A DNA stretch of 64,000 bases from Empedobacter stercoris (lineage in GTDB: Bacteria; Bacteroidota; Bacteroidia; Flavobacteriales; Weeksellaceae): contig NZ_CP104209.1 of NCBI RefSeq assembly GCF_025244765.1, forward strand, positions 744,001 through 808,000. The letters are read 5' to 3'. This document shows, one piece after another, positions 15,963 to 25,875 of the stretch. A program made the translations under genes and the position numbers. Every line of letters starts with the position of its first letter. Position 1 is the first letter of the stretch. Below the pieces are notes generated by a model. That model ran no database searches, had not been told where the DNA came from, and saw only the letters and a program-made list of their open reading frames with translations.

Positions 15963-18900
15963 CTACATGTTTCTTCTGTACTGACCACCTACTTTGAATA
16001 AAGCATCTGTAATCTGCCCAAGAGAACAAACTTTGGTCACATCCATCAACGCTTCAAATATATTACCGTTCTGAATAGCGATTTGTTGTACTTTCTCTAA
16101 CCATACTTTTGCTTGTTCTTCTTTCGATTGATGCAAGCGTTCTTTCGTTTTAATTTGGAATTGTTTTTCCTCTTCTGTTGCACGAATAACCTCTGCCGGA
16201 ACCACTGTTGGCGAACCTTTAGAACTTAAGAACGTGTTTACACCAATAATTGGGAACGTTCCGTTGTGTTTCAACGTTTCGTAATACAACGATTCTTCTT
16301 GTATTTTAGAACGTTGATACATCGTTTCCATCGCGCCTAAAACACCTCCACGCTCTGTAATACGATCAAACTCTTGTAAAACCGCTTCTTCCACTAAGTC
16401 GGTTAACTCTTCGATAATGAACGAACCTTGAATTGGATTTTCGTTTTTCGCTAAACCTAATTCTTTGTTGATAATCAACTGAATAGCCATTGCTCTACGT
16501 ACCGATTCTTCTGTTGGCGTTGTAATCGCCTCATCGTACGCATTGGTATGCAACGAGTTACAGTTGTCGTAAATCGCATATAATGCTTGCAACGTTGTAC
16601 GAATATCGTTGAAATCAATTTCTTGTGCGTGTAACGAACGACCAGATGTTTGAATATGATACTTCAACATTTGCGCTCTTTCGTTCGCTCCGTATTTATT
16701 CTTCAAGGCTTTTGCCCAAATTTTACGCGCCACACGACCAATTACTGAATATTCTGGATCGATACCATTTGAGAAGAAAAACGATAAGTTTGGTCCAAAC
16801 GCATTGATATCCATTCCGCGAGATAAATAATATTCCACATACGTAAATCCATTTGCCAACGTAAACGCCAATTGTGTAATTGGATTCGCTCCTGCCTCTG
16901 CAATATGGTAACCCGAAATAGAAACCGAATAGAAGTTACGAACATTTTGATTGATGAAATACTCTTGAACATCTCCCATCAAACGCAACGCAAACTCAGT
17001 ACTGAAGATACATGTGTTTTGTGCTTGATCTTCTTTTAAAATATCTGCCTGAACCGTTCCACGAACTTGTGCCAACGTGTTTTTCTTAATTTCAGCATAC
17101 ACCTCTGCAGGTAAAACTTGATCTCCAGTTACACCTAACAACATCAATCCTAAACCATCGTTCCCTTCTGGTAAATCGCCATTGTAACGTGGTCTTTCTA
17201 AGCCTTTGTCTTCGTAAATAGCTTTAATTTTCGCTTCCGTTTCTGCTTCTAAACCATTTTCCTTGATGTATTTCTCACAGTTTTGATCGATAGCCGCATT
17301 CATAAAGAACCCTAACAACATAGGTGCAGGACCGTTAATGGTCATCGAAACCGATGTCATAGCATGTGATAAATCGAAACCAGAATACAATTTTTTTGCA
17401 TCATCTAAACAACAAATCGAAACACCTGCATTACCAATCTTACCGTAAATATCAGGACGATGCCCTGGATCGTTTCCGTATAAAGTCACCGAGTCAAAAG
17501 CTGTTGACAAACGCTTCGCTGGCATGCCTTTCGACACATAATGAAAACGTCTGTTAGTACGTTCTGGTCCACCTTCACCTGCAAACATACGCGTTGGATC
17601 TTCTCCTTCGCGTTTAAACGGATATAATCCCGACGTAAATGGAAACTCTCCTGGTACGTTTTCTTGTAAAACCCAACGTAAAATATCGCCCCAAGCTTCG
17701 TACTTTGGCAACGCAATTTTAGGGATTTGTAAGTGCGATAACGACTCAGAATGTGTCTGAATTTTAATCTCTTTATCGCGAACTTTAAACGTATAAACCG
17801 GATTTTTATATTTATTTACCTTTTCATCCCAAGTTGTAATAACTTCCCAGTTGAAAGGATCTAAGTTCATTTTATATTTATCAAATTCTGCTAAAAGAAC
17901 TTTTACTAAATCAGCGTTGTCTGTCCCAGTAACTTCGACTCCATGCGGAGTGACAGTAGGCATTTTACCAGAAAGCGTTTCGATTGTTTTGAAAAAACCG
18001 TACAACTTCTGTGCAACTTCTTTTTGAGAAACTACTTTTGCATCGTAACCTCTATTATTTTCAGCAATTTCAGATAAATAACGAGTACGAGCAGGCGGAA
18101 TCACAAAGATTTTCTCTGACATCTCCTTTGTAATTTCAAAAGTAGATTTCAAATCAGCTCCCGTTTTTTCAACCACTTTATCAATAATAGACTTGTATAA
18201 TTGATTCGTTCCTGGATCGTTAAATTGAGAGGCTATTGTTCCAAAAACTGGCATTTCATCAGGATTTACATCCCACAGATTATGATTGCGTTGGTATTGT
18301 TTTTTCACATCGCGTAACGCATCTAAAGCACCACGTTTATCAAATTTATTGATCGCAACAATGTCAGCAAAATCTAACATGTCGATTTTTTCTAACTGCG
18401 TTGCAGCACCAAATTCTGGTGTCATGATGTACAATGATGCATCCGAATGATCTAAAATTTCGGTGTCCGATTGTCCAATTCCTGAAGTTTCTAAAATAAT
18501 CAAATCATATTGCGCCGCTTTCAAAACCTGAATCGCTTCCTCTACATATTTAGACAAAGCTAAGTTTGATTGACGAGTTGCTAACGAACGCATGTACACA
18601 CGAGGGTTGTTAATTGAATTCATACGAATACGATCGCCTAACAACGCTCCTCCTGTCTTCTTTTTTGAAGGATCAACTGAAACCAACGCAATTGATTTCT
18701 CTGGAAAATCAATTAAAAAACGACGCACTAATTCATCAACCATAGAAGATTTCCCTGCTCCACCTGTTCCAGTAATTCCTAAAACTGGTGCCGATTTATC
18801 TGCTACTTTATCATAGTCAAAGGCTTTTAAAAAGTCCTCTTCGCGATTTTCTGCTAACGAAATTAAACGAGCAATCGTTGTGATGTCTTTATCTTGTAAC

Positions 18901-19424
18901 GATTGATACACATCTTTTCCGTTTGGTAACTCTAAAGCACCTGTAGGGAAATCAGATTTCTCAACCATATCGTTAATCATTCCTTGCAAACCTAATTCGC
19001 GCCCATCATCTGGAGAATAGATACGTGTAATTCCGTAATCCATCAATTCCTTGATTTCTGAAGGTAAGATAACTCCACCTCCACCACCAACGATGCGGAT
19101 ATGACCTGCTCCTCTTTCTTGAAGCAAATCGTACATATACTTAAAATATTCGTTATGACCACCCTGATATGATGTCATAGCAATTGCATTTGCATCTTCT
19201 TGAATGGCTGTATTTACAACATCTTCAACAGATTTATCGTGACCTAAATGTATAACCTCGCAACCTGTTGCTTGGATAATACGACGCATGATATTAATAG
19301 CAGCATCGTGCCCATCAAACAAAGCAGCAGCAGTTACAATACGCACTTTGTTTTTAGGATGATAAGCCTCTTGTATAGGATGTACAAACTTTTCTTTCTT
19401 TTCTTCTTGAGTAATTTGTGACAT
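15963..19424 (-). CDS. icmF: Fused B12-dependent acyl-CoA mutase IcmF
   Basis: 1153 residues fusing the parts that are separate in most methylmalonyl-CoA mutase systems: an N-terminal B12-binding domain (about 25-150, [13 protein letters not shown] at 36-48, with His39 as the cobalt ligand), a MeaI-type G-protein chaperone (about 210-500, Walker [10 protein letters not shown] at about 219-227, later NKFD), and the TIM-barrel mutase domain (about 560-1130). This domain order defines IcmF, isobutyryl-CoA mutase fused, which interconverts isobutyryl- and butyryl-CoA, with related activity on isovaleryl-CoA in some members. Substrate preference was not resolved from residues here. A MerR-like regulator is transcribed divergently. 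Confidence 0.92.
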   Translation of the reverse strand: MSQITQEEKKEKFVHPIQEAYHPKNKVRIVTAAALFDGHDAAINIMRRIIQATGCEVIHLGHDKSVEDVVNTAIQEDANAIAMTSYQGGHNEYFKYMYDLLQERGAGHIRIVGGGGGVILPSEIKELMDYGITRIYSPDDGRELGLQGMINDMVEKSDFPTGALELPNGKDVYQSLQDKDITTIARLISLAENREEDFLKAFDYDKVADKSAPVLGITGTGGAGKSSMVDELVRRFLIDFPEKSIALVSVDPSKKKTGGALLGDRIRMNSINNPRVYMRSLATRQSNLALSKYVEEAIQVLKAAQYDLIILETSGIGQSDTEILDHSDASLYIMTPEFGAATQLEKIDMLDFADIVAINKFDKRGALDALRDVKKQYQRNHNLWDVNPDEMPVFGTIASQFNDPGTNQLYKSIIDKVVEKTGADLKSTFEITKEMSEKIFVIPPARTRYLSEIAENNRGYDAKVVSQKEVAQKLYGFFKTIETLSGKMPTVTPHGVEVTGTDNADLVKVLLAEFDKYKMNLDPFNWEVITTWDEKVNKYKNPVYTFKVRDKEIKIQTHSESLSHLQIPKIALPKYEAWGDILRWVLQENVPGEFPFTSGLYPFKREGEDPTRMFAGEGGPERTNRRFHYVSKGMPAKRLSTAFDSVTLYGNDPGHRPDIYGKIGNAGVSICCLDDAKKLYSGFDLSHAMTSVSMTINGPAPMLLGFFMNAAIDQNCEKYIKENGLEAETEAKIKAIYEDKGLERPRYNGDLPEGNDGLGLMLLGVTGDQVLPAEVYAEIKKNTLAQVRGTVQADILKEDQAQNTCIFSTEFALRLMGDVQEYFINQNVRNFYSVSISGYHIAEAGANPITQLAFTLANGFTYVEYYLSRGMDINAFGPNLSFFFSNGIDPEYSVIGRVARKIWAKALKNKYGANERAQMLKYHIQTSGRSLHAQEIDFNDIRTTLQALYAIYDNCNSLHTNAYDEAITTPTEESVRRAMAIQLIINKELGLAKNENPIQGSFIIEELTDLVEEAVLQEFDRITERGGVLGAMETMYQRSKIQEESLYYETLKHNGTFPIIGVNTFLSSKGSPTVVPAEVIRATEEEKQFQIKTKERLHQSKEEQAKVWLEKVQQIAIQNGNIFEALMDVTKVCSLGQITDALFKVGGQYRRNM

Positions 19425-19602
19425 TTATTTGTGATTTTGATTTTTAATGACTCTTGCTAAGATAGTATAATTTTTAAACTAAAAATATACCTATAAATTA
19501 TCATATCAAGTAAAATAAACAAATAACATTGACAGGTTCATAAATTTTCTTTTGATTTTATTGCAATATATCATTAACTTTAAAAGCACTAAACTGAATT
19601 AT

Positions 19603-20505
19603 ATGAATACTTATACTTTGAAAAACCTTTCTGAATTTTCTGAATTGAATGAACAAATGATTACATTATGGAATAAGAAGTATAAGCTTTTTACGGAAGA
19701 AAAAATTAATCAAAATACTTTATTTGATCACGAAAATTTAAAGAAATTAATACTGATCTCTTTTCTTAATGAATCAAATAAAAAAAATACGATTGAGAAA
19801 TTGAGTTTAAAGACAATTTCCGAATTACAAGTTATTTGTGAATTTGAGATACAAACTTATCTTCAAAATAATAAAAATTATCGTCCATTAATTAAACTAA
19901 TGGTTTGTTCGTGTTTTTCGTATGATGCGAAGTTTTTTGATACAGTCTTAACCATTTGCTTCAAAAAATTAGGCATTGGGATTTGTTGTAACGACATTGT
20001 ATTTCCTTTTTTGAGTCTTATGTCAGAAATACTTGCAAAGTATTCAATACAAGAATCATTGATTTCATTTTCTAATAATTTAATTCGAAAACATCTTTTT
20101 TATCTTATTAAATCAATAAATCAAACAGAAACGAATAATCGCAAATGGATGTTGTTTTTACCACAAGATGAATTTCATGATTTAGAACTGTTATATTCTT
20201 ATTTATTTTTAAAAATAAACAATGAAAAAGGAATTTATTTAGGTGAAAATCAAAGTTTAAAATCTATTATAGAATGTTTGGAACATCTAAACATCACCCA
20301 TATCGTTATTTACATCAGTGAAAATTATAATATAAATACGCTAACAGATTATATCATCACTATCAAAAAAAAATATCCTACAATCACTATTTTTTTAACA
20401 AGCTATAAACCTTTAAAAGAGAAAATAACAGATAAAATCCCATATATTAATATCAATTCTCCTCAGATGTTTAATGCATATCTAAAAAAAATTATGATGA
20501 TGTAA
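19603..20505 (+). CDS. Degenerate MerR-family regulator with CarH/LitR-like C-terminus
   Basis: 301 residues from ATG 19603; the frame is open 17 codons upstream but starts with TTG in AT-rich sequence, so the ATG is preferred. The N-terminus (YTLKNLSEFSELNEQMITLWNKKY) resembles the MerR winged helix. The middle resembles the four-helix part and the C-terminus the B12-binding fold of LitR/CarH-type photoreceptors: MLFLPQDEFHDLELL then KGIYLGENQ. The ExH of the cobalamin motif is kept (EFH) but the following Gly is Glu, and the Trp and Glu-His of the four-helix bundle appear to be lost (EILAKYSIQESL, SF). It may therefore be a light-blind or cofactor-free regulator. It is divergent from the B12 enzyme gene icmF. 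Confidence 0.65.
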   Translation: MNTYTLKNLSEFSELNEQMITLWNKKYKLFTEEKINQNTLFDHENLKKLILISFLNESNKKNTIEKLSLKTISELQVICEFEIQTYLQNNKNYRPLIKLMVCSCFSYDAKFFDTVLTICFKKLGIGICCNDIVFPFLSLMSEILAKYSIQESLISFSNNLIRKHLFYLIKSINQTETNNRKWMLFLPQDEFHDLELLYSYLFLKINNEKGIYLGENQSLKSIIECLEHLNITHIVIYISENYNINTLTDYIITIKKKYPTITIFLTSYKPLKEKITDKIPYININSPQMFNAYLKKIMMM

Positions 20506-20509
20506 TTGG

Positions 20510-21181
20510 CTATTTTATTTTCCAATCAATTGGCTGAATATTTTTAGCTTCTAAAAATGAATTGGTTTTAGAAAAAGGTTTACTTCCCCAAAATCCTCTG
20601 TAAGCTCCTAATGGAGACGGATGTGCAGATTCGATCACAAAATGTTTAAAACGATCTATTTTTGCACCTTTTTTTTGTGCATAGGCTCCCCATAATATAA
20701 ACACTACGTTGTCTTTTTTATCTGAAAGCTGTTGTATCACAGCATCTGTAAACTTTTCCCAACCTTTCTTTTGATGTGATCCAGGATTAGATGCTTCAAC
20801 GGTTAATGTTGCATTCAATAAAAGAACACCTTGTTTTGCCCAAGGTTCTAAATTACCTGAAGTAGAAATTTCAATCTCCAAATCATTCTTTAATTCTTTG
20901 TAAATATTGCGTAAGCTTGGAGGTAATTTAATTCCATCTGCAACAGAAAAAGACAATCCATTCGCCTGTCCTTCCCCATGATAGGGATCTTGCCCAATTA
21001 AAACGACTTTAACATTCTCAAATGATGTATTATCAAAAGCAGAAAATATTTTGGATGCTGGAGGGTAAATTGTTTTTGTTTGGTATTCATCTCTAACAAA
21101 ATCAATCAATTTTATAAAATAATCTTTCTCAAATTCATCCTTCAATACTTCTTTCCAAGTCGCATCAATCTTCACATCCAT
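20510..21181 (-). CDS. ung: Uracil-DNA glycosylase
   Basis: 223 residues, family 1 UDG, which removes uracil from DNA. VLIGQDPYHGEGQANGLSF near residue 60 carries the catalytic Asp; LLLNATLTVE near 122 carries the uracil-contacting Asn; HPSPLGAYRGFWG near 187 is the catalytic-His/minor-groove loop. All motifs intact. It converges with the MerR-like gene (4 bases between stop codons) and is divergent from mutS2, a pairing of two DNA maintenance genes. Confidence 0.96.
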   Translation of the reverse strand: MDVKIDATWKEVLKDEFEKDYFIKLIDFVRDEYQTKTIYPPASKIFSAFDNTSFENVKVVLIGQDPYHGEGQANGLSFSVADGIKLPPSLRNIYKELKNDLEIEISTSGNLEPWAKQGVLLLNATLTVEASNPGSHQKKGWEKFTDAVIQQLSDKKDNVVFILWGAYAQKKGAKIDRFKHFVIESAHPSPLGAYRGFWGSKPFSKTNSFLEAKNIQPIDWKIK

Positions 21182-21214
21182 TTTTCACTTTTATTACGGA
21201 AACAAAATTATGCG

Positions 21215-21222
21215 TAAATTTG
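21215..21222 (+). promoter_or_regulatory. -7 box (TAAATTTG) for the MutS2-like gene
   Basis: Exact TAnnTTTG, 5 bases before ATG 21228. It overlaps the more upstream ATG at 21210, which therefore cannot be transcribed as a start codon from this promoter. Confidence 0.6.
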
Positions 21223-21227
21223 TATCA

Positions 21228-23375
21228 ATGCAAATATCAGAACAAACTTTAAAGGATTTAGAATTTAATGCGGTACAAAAAGAAATCGCAGAATTTGCTT
21301 ATACAGAAAAGGTTGAAGGATTTATTCATCAATTAAAACCTTATGAAGATCACCAAATTTTGGTGCAGGACCTTCAGACGACAAATGAATATTTGAAAAC
21401 ATTTGAAACGGGAAATCGTTTTCCTTTTTCAGAATATTATATTTTAGATGAAAATCTGAGTCGATTAGAAATCGAAAATTATTATTTGCCAGCCGAAGAA
21501 TTTTTCAAAATCAAGGCCAATACACTTCAAGTAAAAGAAATCTTGAAATATTTGACGCTTTTTCATGAGTACACACCTGTTTTATTCGAGAAAGCTTCGA
21601 CGATTAACTACGAAAAAAATATCGTAAAATTAATTGATCAAGTATTCAATAAATTTGGAGAAATAAAAGATGATGCAAGTCCAGCTTTAAAAATTGTACG
21701 TGATAGACTTCGTCATTTAAATGGTCGTATTACCGAATTATTTAACAAATCGATGAGTTATCATTCTGATTATTTGGATGATATTCGCGAATCTGTTATT
21801 GGAAATCGTCGAGTTTTAGCTGTAAAATCTGCGTTAAGAAAACGTGTAAAAGGTCAATTTTTAGGAACATCAAAAACAGGATCAATTACATTTATTGAGC
21901 CAGAAAGTGTTCTAAATCCTCGTCGTGAATGGGAAGAATTGAAAGAAGAAGAAAAACATTTGATTATTCAAATTTTATTGGATTTAACTGCTCAAATTGC
22001 GGAATACAAACCTCATCTTGAAGAATATCAAACGTTTTTGGAATACATTGATTTTACACAAGCTAAAGCAAATTATGCGTATTTAATCAATGGTATTTTA
22101 CCCGAAATTTCAGAAAAGAGAATCATTAAATTAGTGGATGCGTTTCATCCGGTTTTGTATTTAAACAATAAAAGAAAAACACAAAAAACAATTCCACAAA
22201 GTTTAGAAATAAATGAAGATTGCCGAATCATTATTATTTCTGGACCAAATGCAGGGGGAAAATCCATCACATTAAAAACAATTGGTTTATTGCAATTGAT
22301 GATTCAAAGTGGAGTTTTGGTTCCTGTAAAAGAAGAAAGTCAATTTGGATTTTTTGATCAAATTTTTACCGATATTGGGGATAATCAGTCGATTGAAAAT
22401 CATTTATCAACCTACAGTTATCGTCTAAAACAAATGTCGTATTTTTTGAAAAATGCAGATGACAAAACATTATTATTGGTTGATGAATTTGGTACGGGCT
22501 CTGACCCTGAATTAGGTGGTGCATTAGCAGAAGTATTCTTTGAAGAGTTTTATGAACGAAATTCTTTTGGCGTTTTTACAACGCATTACACCAATATCAA
22601 ATTGAGTGCTGAAAGCTTACCAGAAGCGATAAATGCTTGTATGTTGTTTGATAAAAAAACGCTCGAACCACTTTATCGTTTAGAAATTGGGCAAGCTGGA
22701 AGTTCGTTTACATTTGAAGTAGCAGAGAAAAATAAAATTCCTTACCGTTTGATTAATCGTGCGAAGAAAAAAGTTGAAAGTGAAAAAGTAAGTTTAGATA
22801 AAACTATTTTAAAACTTCAACAAGAAAAATTCGAAATTCAAAAAACGAAAGATCATGTTGAAGAGTTACGCGAAACGAATATTGAACATAATGAAAAATT
22901 AGAACTAACGAACGAAAAAATTCAGCAAAAATTATATGATTTCCAACAATTATATGATCGTGAACAAAAACGTTTGAAATTGGGTGAACGTATTTCGGAC
23001 ATGGCTGATTCTTACTTAAAAACGAAGAATAAAAAACAAATGATTGCCAATTTCTTGAAGTTGATTGAAATGGAAAATTCGAAAAAGACGAAAGAAGTTC
23101 AACAGTTAAAGAAAATCGAAAAAATTGTAGAGAAAGAAGTTAAGCGAGAATTAAAAGAAAATTCAGAAACAATTTCTCAACAAAAACAAGTCATTAAACA
23201 GAAAGAAAAAGCTGAAACGAAGAAAAAAATTGAGGCATTGAAAGTTGGTGATCGTGTCAAAATTCATGGTTCATCGAGTGTTGGAACGATAGATAAATTG
23301 AAAAAAGATACCGTTTTTGTAAATTACGGCTTATTTACAACTCAAATCAATGTCAATGAAGTATATAAAATTTAG
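21228..23375 (+). CDS. mutS2: MutS2-like ATPase without Smr domain
   Basis: 715 residues from ATG 21228. MutS2 architecture: helical core and lever region (about 1-315), ATPase domain with ISGPNAGGKSITLKTIG near 342, SIENHLSTYSYRLKQM, LLLVDEFGTGSDPELGGA near 416 and TTHYTNIKLSA, then a long charged coiled coil (about 510-660) and a small beta domain (VGDRVKIHGSSSVGTIDKLK). The C-terminal Smr endonuclease domain found in typical MutS2 is absent: no LDLHG motif and the protein ends at the KOW-like domain. Flavobacterial relatives commonly look like this. Likely roles are anti-recombination or rescue of stalled ribosomes; the missing nuclease matters for either. The lipoprotein gene that follows overlaps it by 26 bases. 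Confidence 0.88.
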   Translation: MQISEQTLKDLEFNAVQKEIAEFAYTEKVEGFIHQLKPYEDHQILVQDLQTTNEYLKTFETGNRFPFSEYYILDENLSRLEIENYYLPAEEFFKIKANTLQVKEILKYLTLFHEYTPVLFEKASTINYEKNIVKLIDQVFNKFGEIKDDASPALKIVRDRLRHLNGRITELFNKSMSYHSDYLDDIRESVIGNRRVLAVKSALRKRVKGQFLGTSKTGSITFIEPESVLNPRREWEELKEEEKHLIIQILLDLTAQIAEYKPHLEEYQTFLEYIDFTQAKANYAYLINGILPEISEKRIIKLVDAFHPVLYLNNKRKTQKTIPQSLEINEDCRIIIISGPNAGGKSITLKTIGLLQLMIQSGVLVPVKEESQFGFFDQIFTDIGDNQSIENHLSTYSYRLKQMSYFLKNADDKTLLLVDEFGTGSDPELGGALAEVFFEEFYERNSFGVFTTHYTNIKLSAESLPEAINACMLFDKKTLEPLYRLEIGQAGSSFTFEVAEKNKIPYRLINRAKKKVESEKVSLDKTILKLQQEKFEIQKTKDHVEELRETNIEHNEKLELTNEKIQQKLYDFQQLYDREQKRLKLGERISDMADSYLKTKNKKQMIANFLKLIEMENSKKTKEVQQLKKIEKIVEKEVKRELKENSETISQQKQVIKQKEKAETKKKIEALKVGDRVKIHGSSSVGTIDKLKKDTVFVNYGLFTTQINVNEVYKI

Positions 23376-23697
23376 TTTTTTCATTTTATTATTAAGTTTT
23401 CAGTCTTGTTTATGGCAAGAAGATGACAGCAAACATTATTCTTGTTCTTTTACAGTTGATGTAACAGATTGGAACAAAACCTTGAATAATTGCAAGTATA
23501 CCGTCACTATCAACAATAGAGGAATGATGAATGAGAAAGGTATTTTTCAATTTAAATTTAAAAATGCTTCAAAAATTTATTCGAAACATTCGGCTATATA
23601 TACAATTCAAGAAGGGATTAATACTATTCCGATAGAAATAAGTAATTGTAATTTTGCAGATGAAATAATTGATGTTTGTTTTATGCAATATAAATAA
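23350..23697 (+). CDS. Small putative lipoprotein of unknown function
   Basis: 115 residues. MKYIKFSFFILLLSFQSC is a plausible lipoprotein signal with a loose lipobox, and the rest is beta-rich with four further cysteines (YSCSF, NNCKYT, SNCNF, DVCFM) that could form disulfides. It begins inside the 3' end of the MutS2 gene in another frame (starts possible at 23350 or 23356), so it is probably cotranscribed and coupled. I do not recognise the family. Coding status rests on the signal peptide, the even codon use and the absence of another explanation for the interval. Confidence 0.6.
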   Translation: MSMKYIKFSFFILLLSFQSCLWQEDDSKHYSCSFTVDVTDWNKTLNNCKYTVTINNRGMMNEKGIFQFKFKNASKIYSKHSAIYTIQEGINTIPIEISNCNFADEIIDVCFMQYK

Positions 23698-23720
23698 GGA
23701 CTTCTAAATTGAAGTCCTCA
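23697..23720 (+). terminator. Hairpin after the small lipoprotein gene
   Basis: AGGACTTC / GAAGTCCT 8-bp stem with a 6-base loop, followed by CATTCTTTT. The U tract is imperfect. It lies between convergent genes. Confidence 0.6.
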
Positions 23721-23725
23721 TTCTT

Positions 23726-24430
23726 TTAATCTTTTTCTACACCTCGATTAATCATTCCACCAGATTTTCCCATTGATTTTTCCATTTCTTGATCAAATTC
23801 TTCTTTGGTTACTTTTTTTGATCTATTCGGTAATTCGATCTTTCCTGTATAGGATTTTATATCTATAGCATTAAAAGTAACATTAGAAAATGACGATGCA
23901 AATTTCACTTGTAAAATGAGACCTGGTAATCCATTTAAACGAGAAGGTCCATCGCGAAAAGGTAAATCTGGCGCGTACCACGCTTCTACTGTTTGTTTTG
24001 GATTTGTATAGGTTGCTTTTCTTACATTATAACCTAAGATTGTTGACTCTTCTTTACTCAATATCCAAGGGAAAGTTTGGATGGAATCTTTGATAAATAA
24101 TTTGGGTTTCATTTCACTATTTTCATACAATTCTTTTGTATTAAAATTTTTATAGATATTAGAACCTATATTACTTGATAGCCCAAAAAAAGTTCCTCGA
24201 TGTTGCTCATTATTGATACGTTCTATTTTTTCAAAATTAGAATTCTTAGAATTTACAAATAACTCATAATAATATCTTTTATTCTCAGAATTGATGAGTA
24301 TTTCTTCATTTTTTACTGATATTTTTTTAGACGTACTTCTATCAAATTCTTGTTTTACTTCGTATTCTACACGAATGGCATCTTGCGAAACTCCAATTAT
24401 TGGCAGAAGAATAAATAAATATTTTAGCAT
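23726..24430 (-). CDS. GLPGLI family secreted protein
   Basis: 234 residues. Short signal peptide (MLKYLFILLPIIGVSQ). Core motifs: TILGYNVRKATY near 140, VEAWYAPDLPFRDGP near 155 and LNGLPGLILQVK near 175, then a C-terminal KKVTKEEFDQEM segment as in the other copies. Function unknown; secreted Bacteroidota-specific family. This is the copy closest to the family consensus. It is transcribed alone, divergent from the peroxiredoxin gene. Confidence 0.88.
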   Translation of the reverse strand: MLKYLFILLPIIGVSQDAIRVEYEVKQEFDRSTSKKISVKNEEILINSENKRYYYELFVNSKNSNFEKIERINNEQHRGTFFGLSSNIGSNIYKNFNTKELYENSEMKPKLFIKDSIQTFPWILSKEESTILGYNVRKATYTNPKQTVEAWYAPDLPFRDGPSRLNGLPGLILQVKFASSFSNVTFNAIDIKSYTGKIELPNRSKKVTKEEFDQEMEKSMGKSGGMINRGVEKD

Positions 24431-24663
24431 TTTTGTATCGTTTTAGCTCTACTAATATAGAAATAAAATTTAAATCATTTTAAATAATCTTCAACATAAG
24501 GAATATCATTCTTTAAGGTAAAAAATATTCGTAAATTAGCGTAAAGATAAGATGAACGCTTGATTTCATTAGGAGTTTAGTAGAATTTGATTTAATGATT
24601 TTTATTAATTATATGTTATAAATAATATTTATAGTTTAATCTATAATTGAAATTAAAAATCTA
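24431..24663. other. AT-rich intergenic region, no gene seen
   Basis: This stretch between the divergent GLPGLI and peroxiredoxin genes holds the upstream regions of both. I see no open frame with coding character, no RNA gene and no clear operator; the only firm element is the peroxiredoxin promoter at its right edge. Confidence 0.6.
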
Positions 24664-24693
24664 TTGACTATTGAGATTATCGGCCTAAATTTG
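24664..24693 (+). promoter_or_regulatory. Consensus promoter for the peroxiredoxin gene
   Basis: TTG at 24664-24666, a 19-base spacer and TAAATTTG at 24686-24693: a full match to the Bacteroidota sigma factor consensus. It leaves a leader of about 70 bases before ATG 24771, so this gene, unlike several others here, has a real 5' untranslated region. Confidence 0.75.
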
Positions 24694-24770
24694 CATCAGT
24701 AAAAGAGATAAAAACTTTAATTAGTTTTATCAAATTAAGAATTATTAAACAAAATATAAAAACTAAAATT

Positions 24771-25397
24771 ATGTCATTAGTAGGAAAAAAAGCGCCTTTA
24801 TTTACAGCGCCAGCAGTAATTGATGGAGACGAAATCGTAGAAAACTTTTCAATGCCAATCGGAGAGAAAAATATCGTTTTATTTTTCTACCCAAAAGACT
24901 TCACATTTGTTTGTCCAACAGAATTACACGCTTTCCAAGCTAAATTAGCTGAATTCGAAAAAAGAGATGCTGTTGTAATCGCTGCTTCTTGTGATTCAGA
25001 AGAAACTCACTTAGCATGGTTAAACACTGCTAAAGATAACGGAGGTATCGAAGGTGTTACTTACCCAATCGTTGCAGATTTAGCTAAAACTATTGCTATG
25101 GACTATGGTGTATTAGCAGGTGAGTATGTGTACAACGAAGAAAACGATTCATTAAAATTTGAAGGAGCTCCAGTTGCTTACCGTGGTACTTTCATCATCG
25201 ACAAAAATGGAGTTGTTCGTCACGAAACAATCAACGATTTACCATTAGGTCGTAACATCGATGAGTATGTACGTTTATTAGACGCAATTTTACACGTTGA
25301 GAAATACGGTGAAGTTTGTCCAGCTAACTGGGAAGAAGGAAAAGATGCTATGAACGCTACTAAAGATGGTGTAGCTTCTTACTTAGCTTCTCACTAA
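24771..25397 (+). CDS. 2-Cys peroxiredoxin (AhpC/Prx1 type)
   Basis: 208 residues. Peroxidatic Cys in FYPKDFTFVCPTELHAF near residue 51, resolving Cys in GEVCPANWEEGKD near 182. Both are present, so it is a typical 2-Cys enzyme reducing hydrogen peroxide and organic peroxides in the cytosol. The very regular codon use and the consensus promoter suggest high expression. About 160 bases downstream, on the same strand, follow a thioredoxin and a small protein gene, the probable reducing partner. Confidence 0.93.
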   Translation: MSLVGKKAPLFTAPAVIDGDEIVENFSMPIGEKNIVLFFYPKDFTFVCPTELHAFQAKLAEFEKRDAVVIAASCDSEETHLAWLNTAKDNGGIEGVTYPIVADLAKTIAMDYGVLAGEYVYNEENDSLKFEGAPVAYRGTFIIDKNGVVRHETINDLPLGRNIDEYVRLLDAILHVEKYGEVCPANWEEGKDAMNATKDGVASYLASH

Positions 25398-25437
25398 AAA
25401 AATAACTTGGAATCTTAGAATTCCAAAATTCACGGAG

Positions 25438-25524
25438 AGGCTGTCTAAATTTTGACAGAAGATTTTTAACTGATTTATTTTCAATGTAAAATCACTAAGT
25501 TAATACCTTAGACAGCCTTTTTTA
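25438..25524 (+). repeat. 11-bp inverted repeat enclosing 59 bases, ending in a U run
   Basis: AGGCTGTCTAA at 25438-25448 and its exact complement at 25508-25518 flank 59 bases and are followed by TTTTTT. The ends resemble terminal repeats of some insertion sequences (AGGCTGTCT-type), so this could be a small MITE; equally it could be a terminator or attenuator between the peroxiredoxin and thioredoxin genes. A nearer GACAG (25454-25458) can pair with the same left CTGTC, giving two exclusive folds. A separate 7-bp hairpin lies at 25407-25426. Confidence 0.6.
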
Positions 25525-25557
25525 TATCCAATTTTTAACACTTTAAAAATTAAAAAA

Positions 25558-25875
25558 ATGTTTGCAGAATTAGAACAAGATAACTTAGCACAAGTAGTTG
25601 CTGATAACAATATCGTAATTGTACAATATGGTGCTGGATGGTGCGGAAACTGCCGTTTGGTAAAACCAAAATTCAAAAAATTAGCTGCTGAATACGAAGG
25701 TCAAGCAGAATTTTTATATGTTGATGCTGAGAAATTAGTAGAATCAAGAAAATTGGCTGAAGTTCCAAATTTACCAACTTTCGCTGTTTTCAAAGGAGGA
25801 GTTAATGTAGGACAAGTAACTGCATCTAAAATTGATGCTGTAAAAGAATTGATCAATGAAGCTGCCGGTATTTAA
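25558..25875 (+). CDS. Thioredoxin-family protein
   Basis: 105 residues, one thioredoxin domain with active site GAGWCGNCRLVKPKF near residue 25, so the dipeptide is Gly-Asn instead of the classical Gly-Pro. The cis-Pro is in EVPNLPTFAVFKGG near 76. No signal peptide, hence cytosolic. Given the peroxiredoxin upstream it is a likely reductant for it. Its last 20 bases overlap the next gene. Confidence 0.9.
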   Translation: MFAELEQDNLAQVVADNNIVIVQYGAGWCGNCRLVKPKFKKLAAEYEGQAEFLYVDAEKLVESRKLAEVPNLPTFAVFKGGVNVGQVTASKIDAVKELINEAAGI

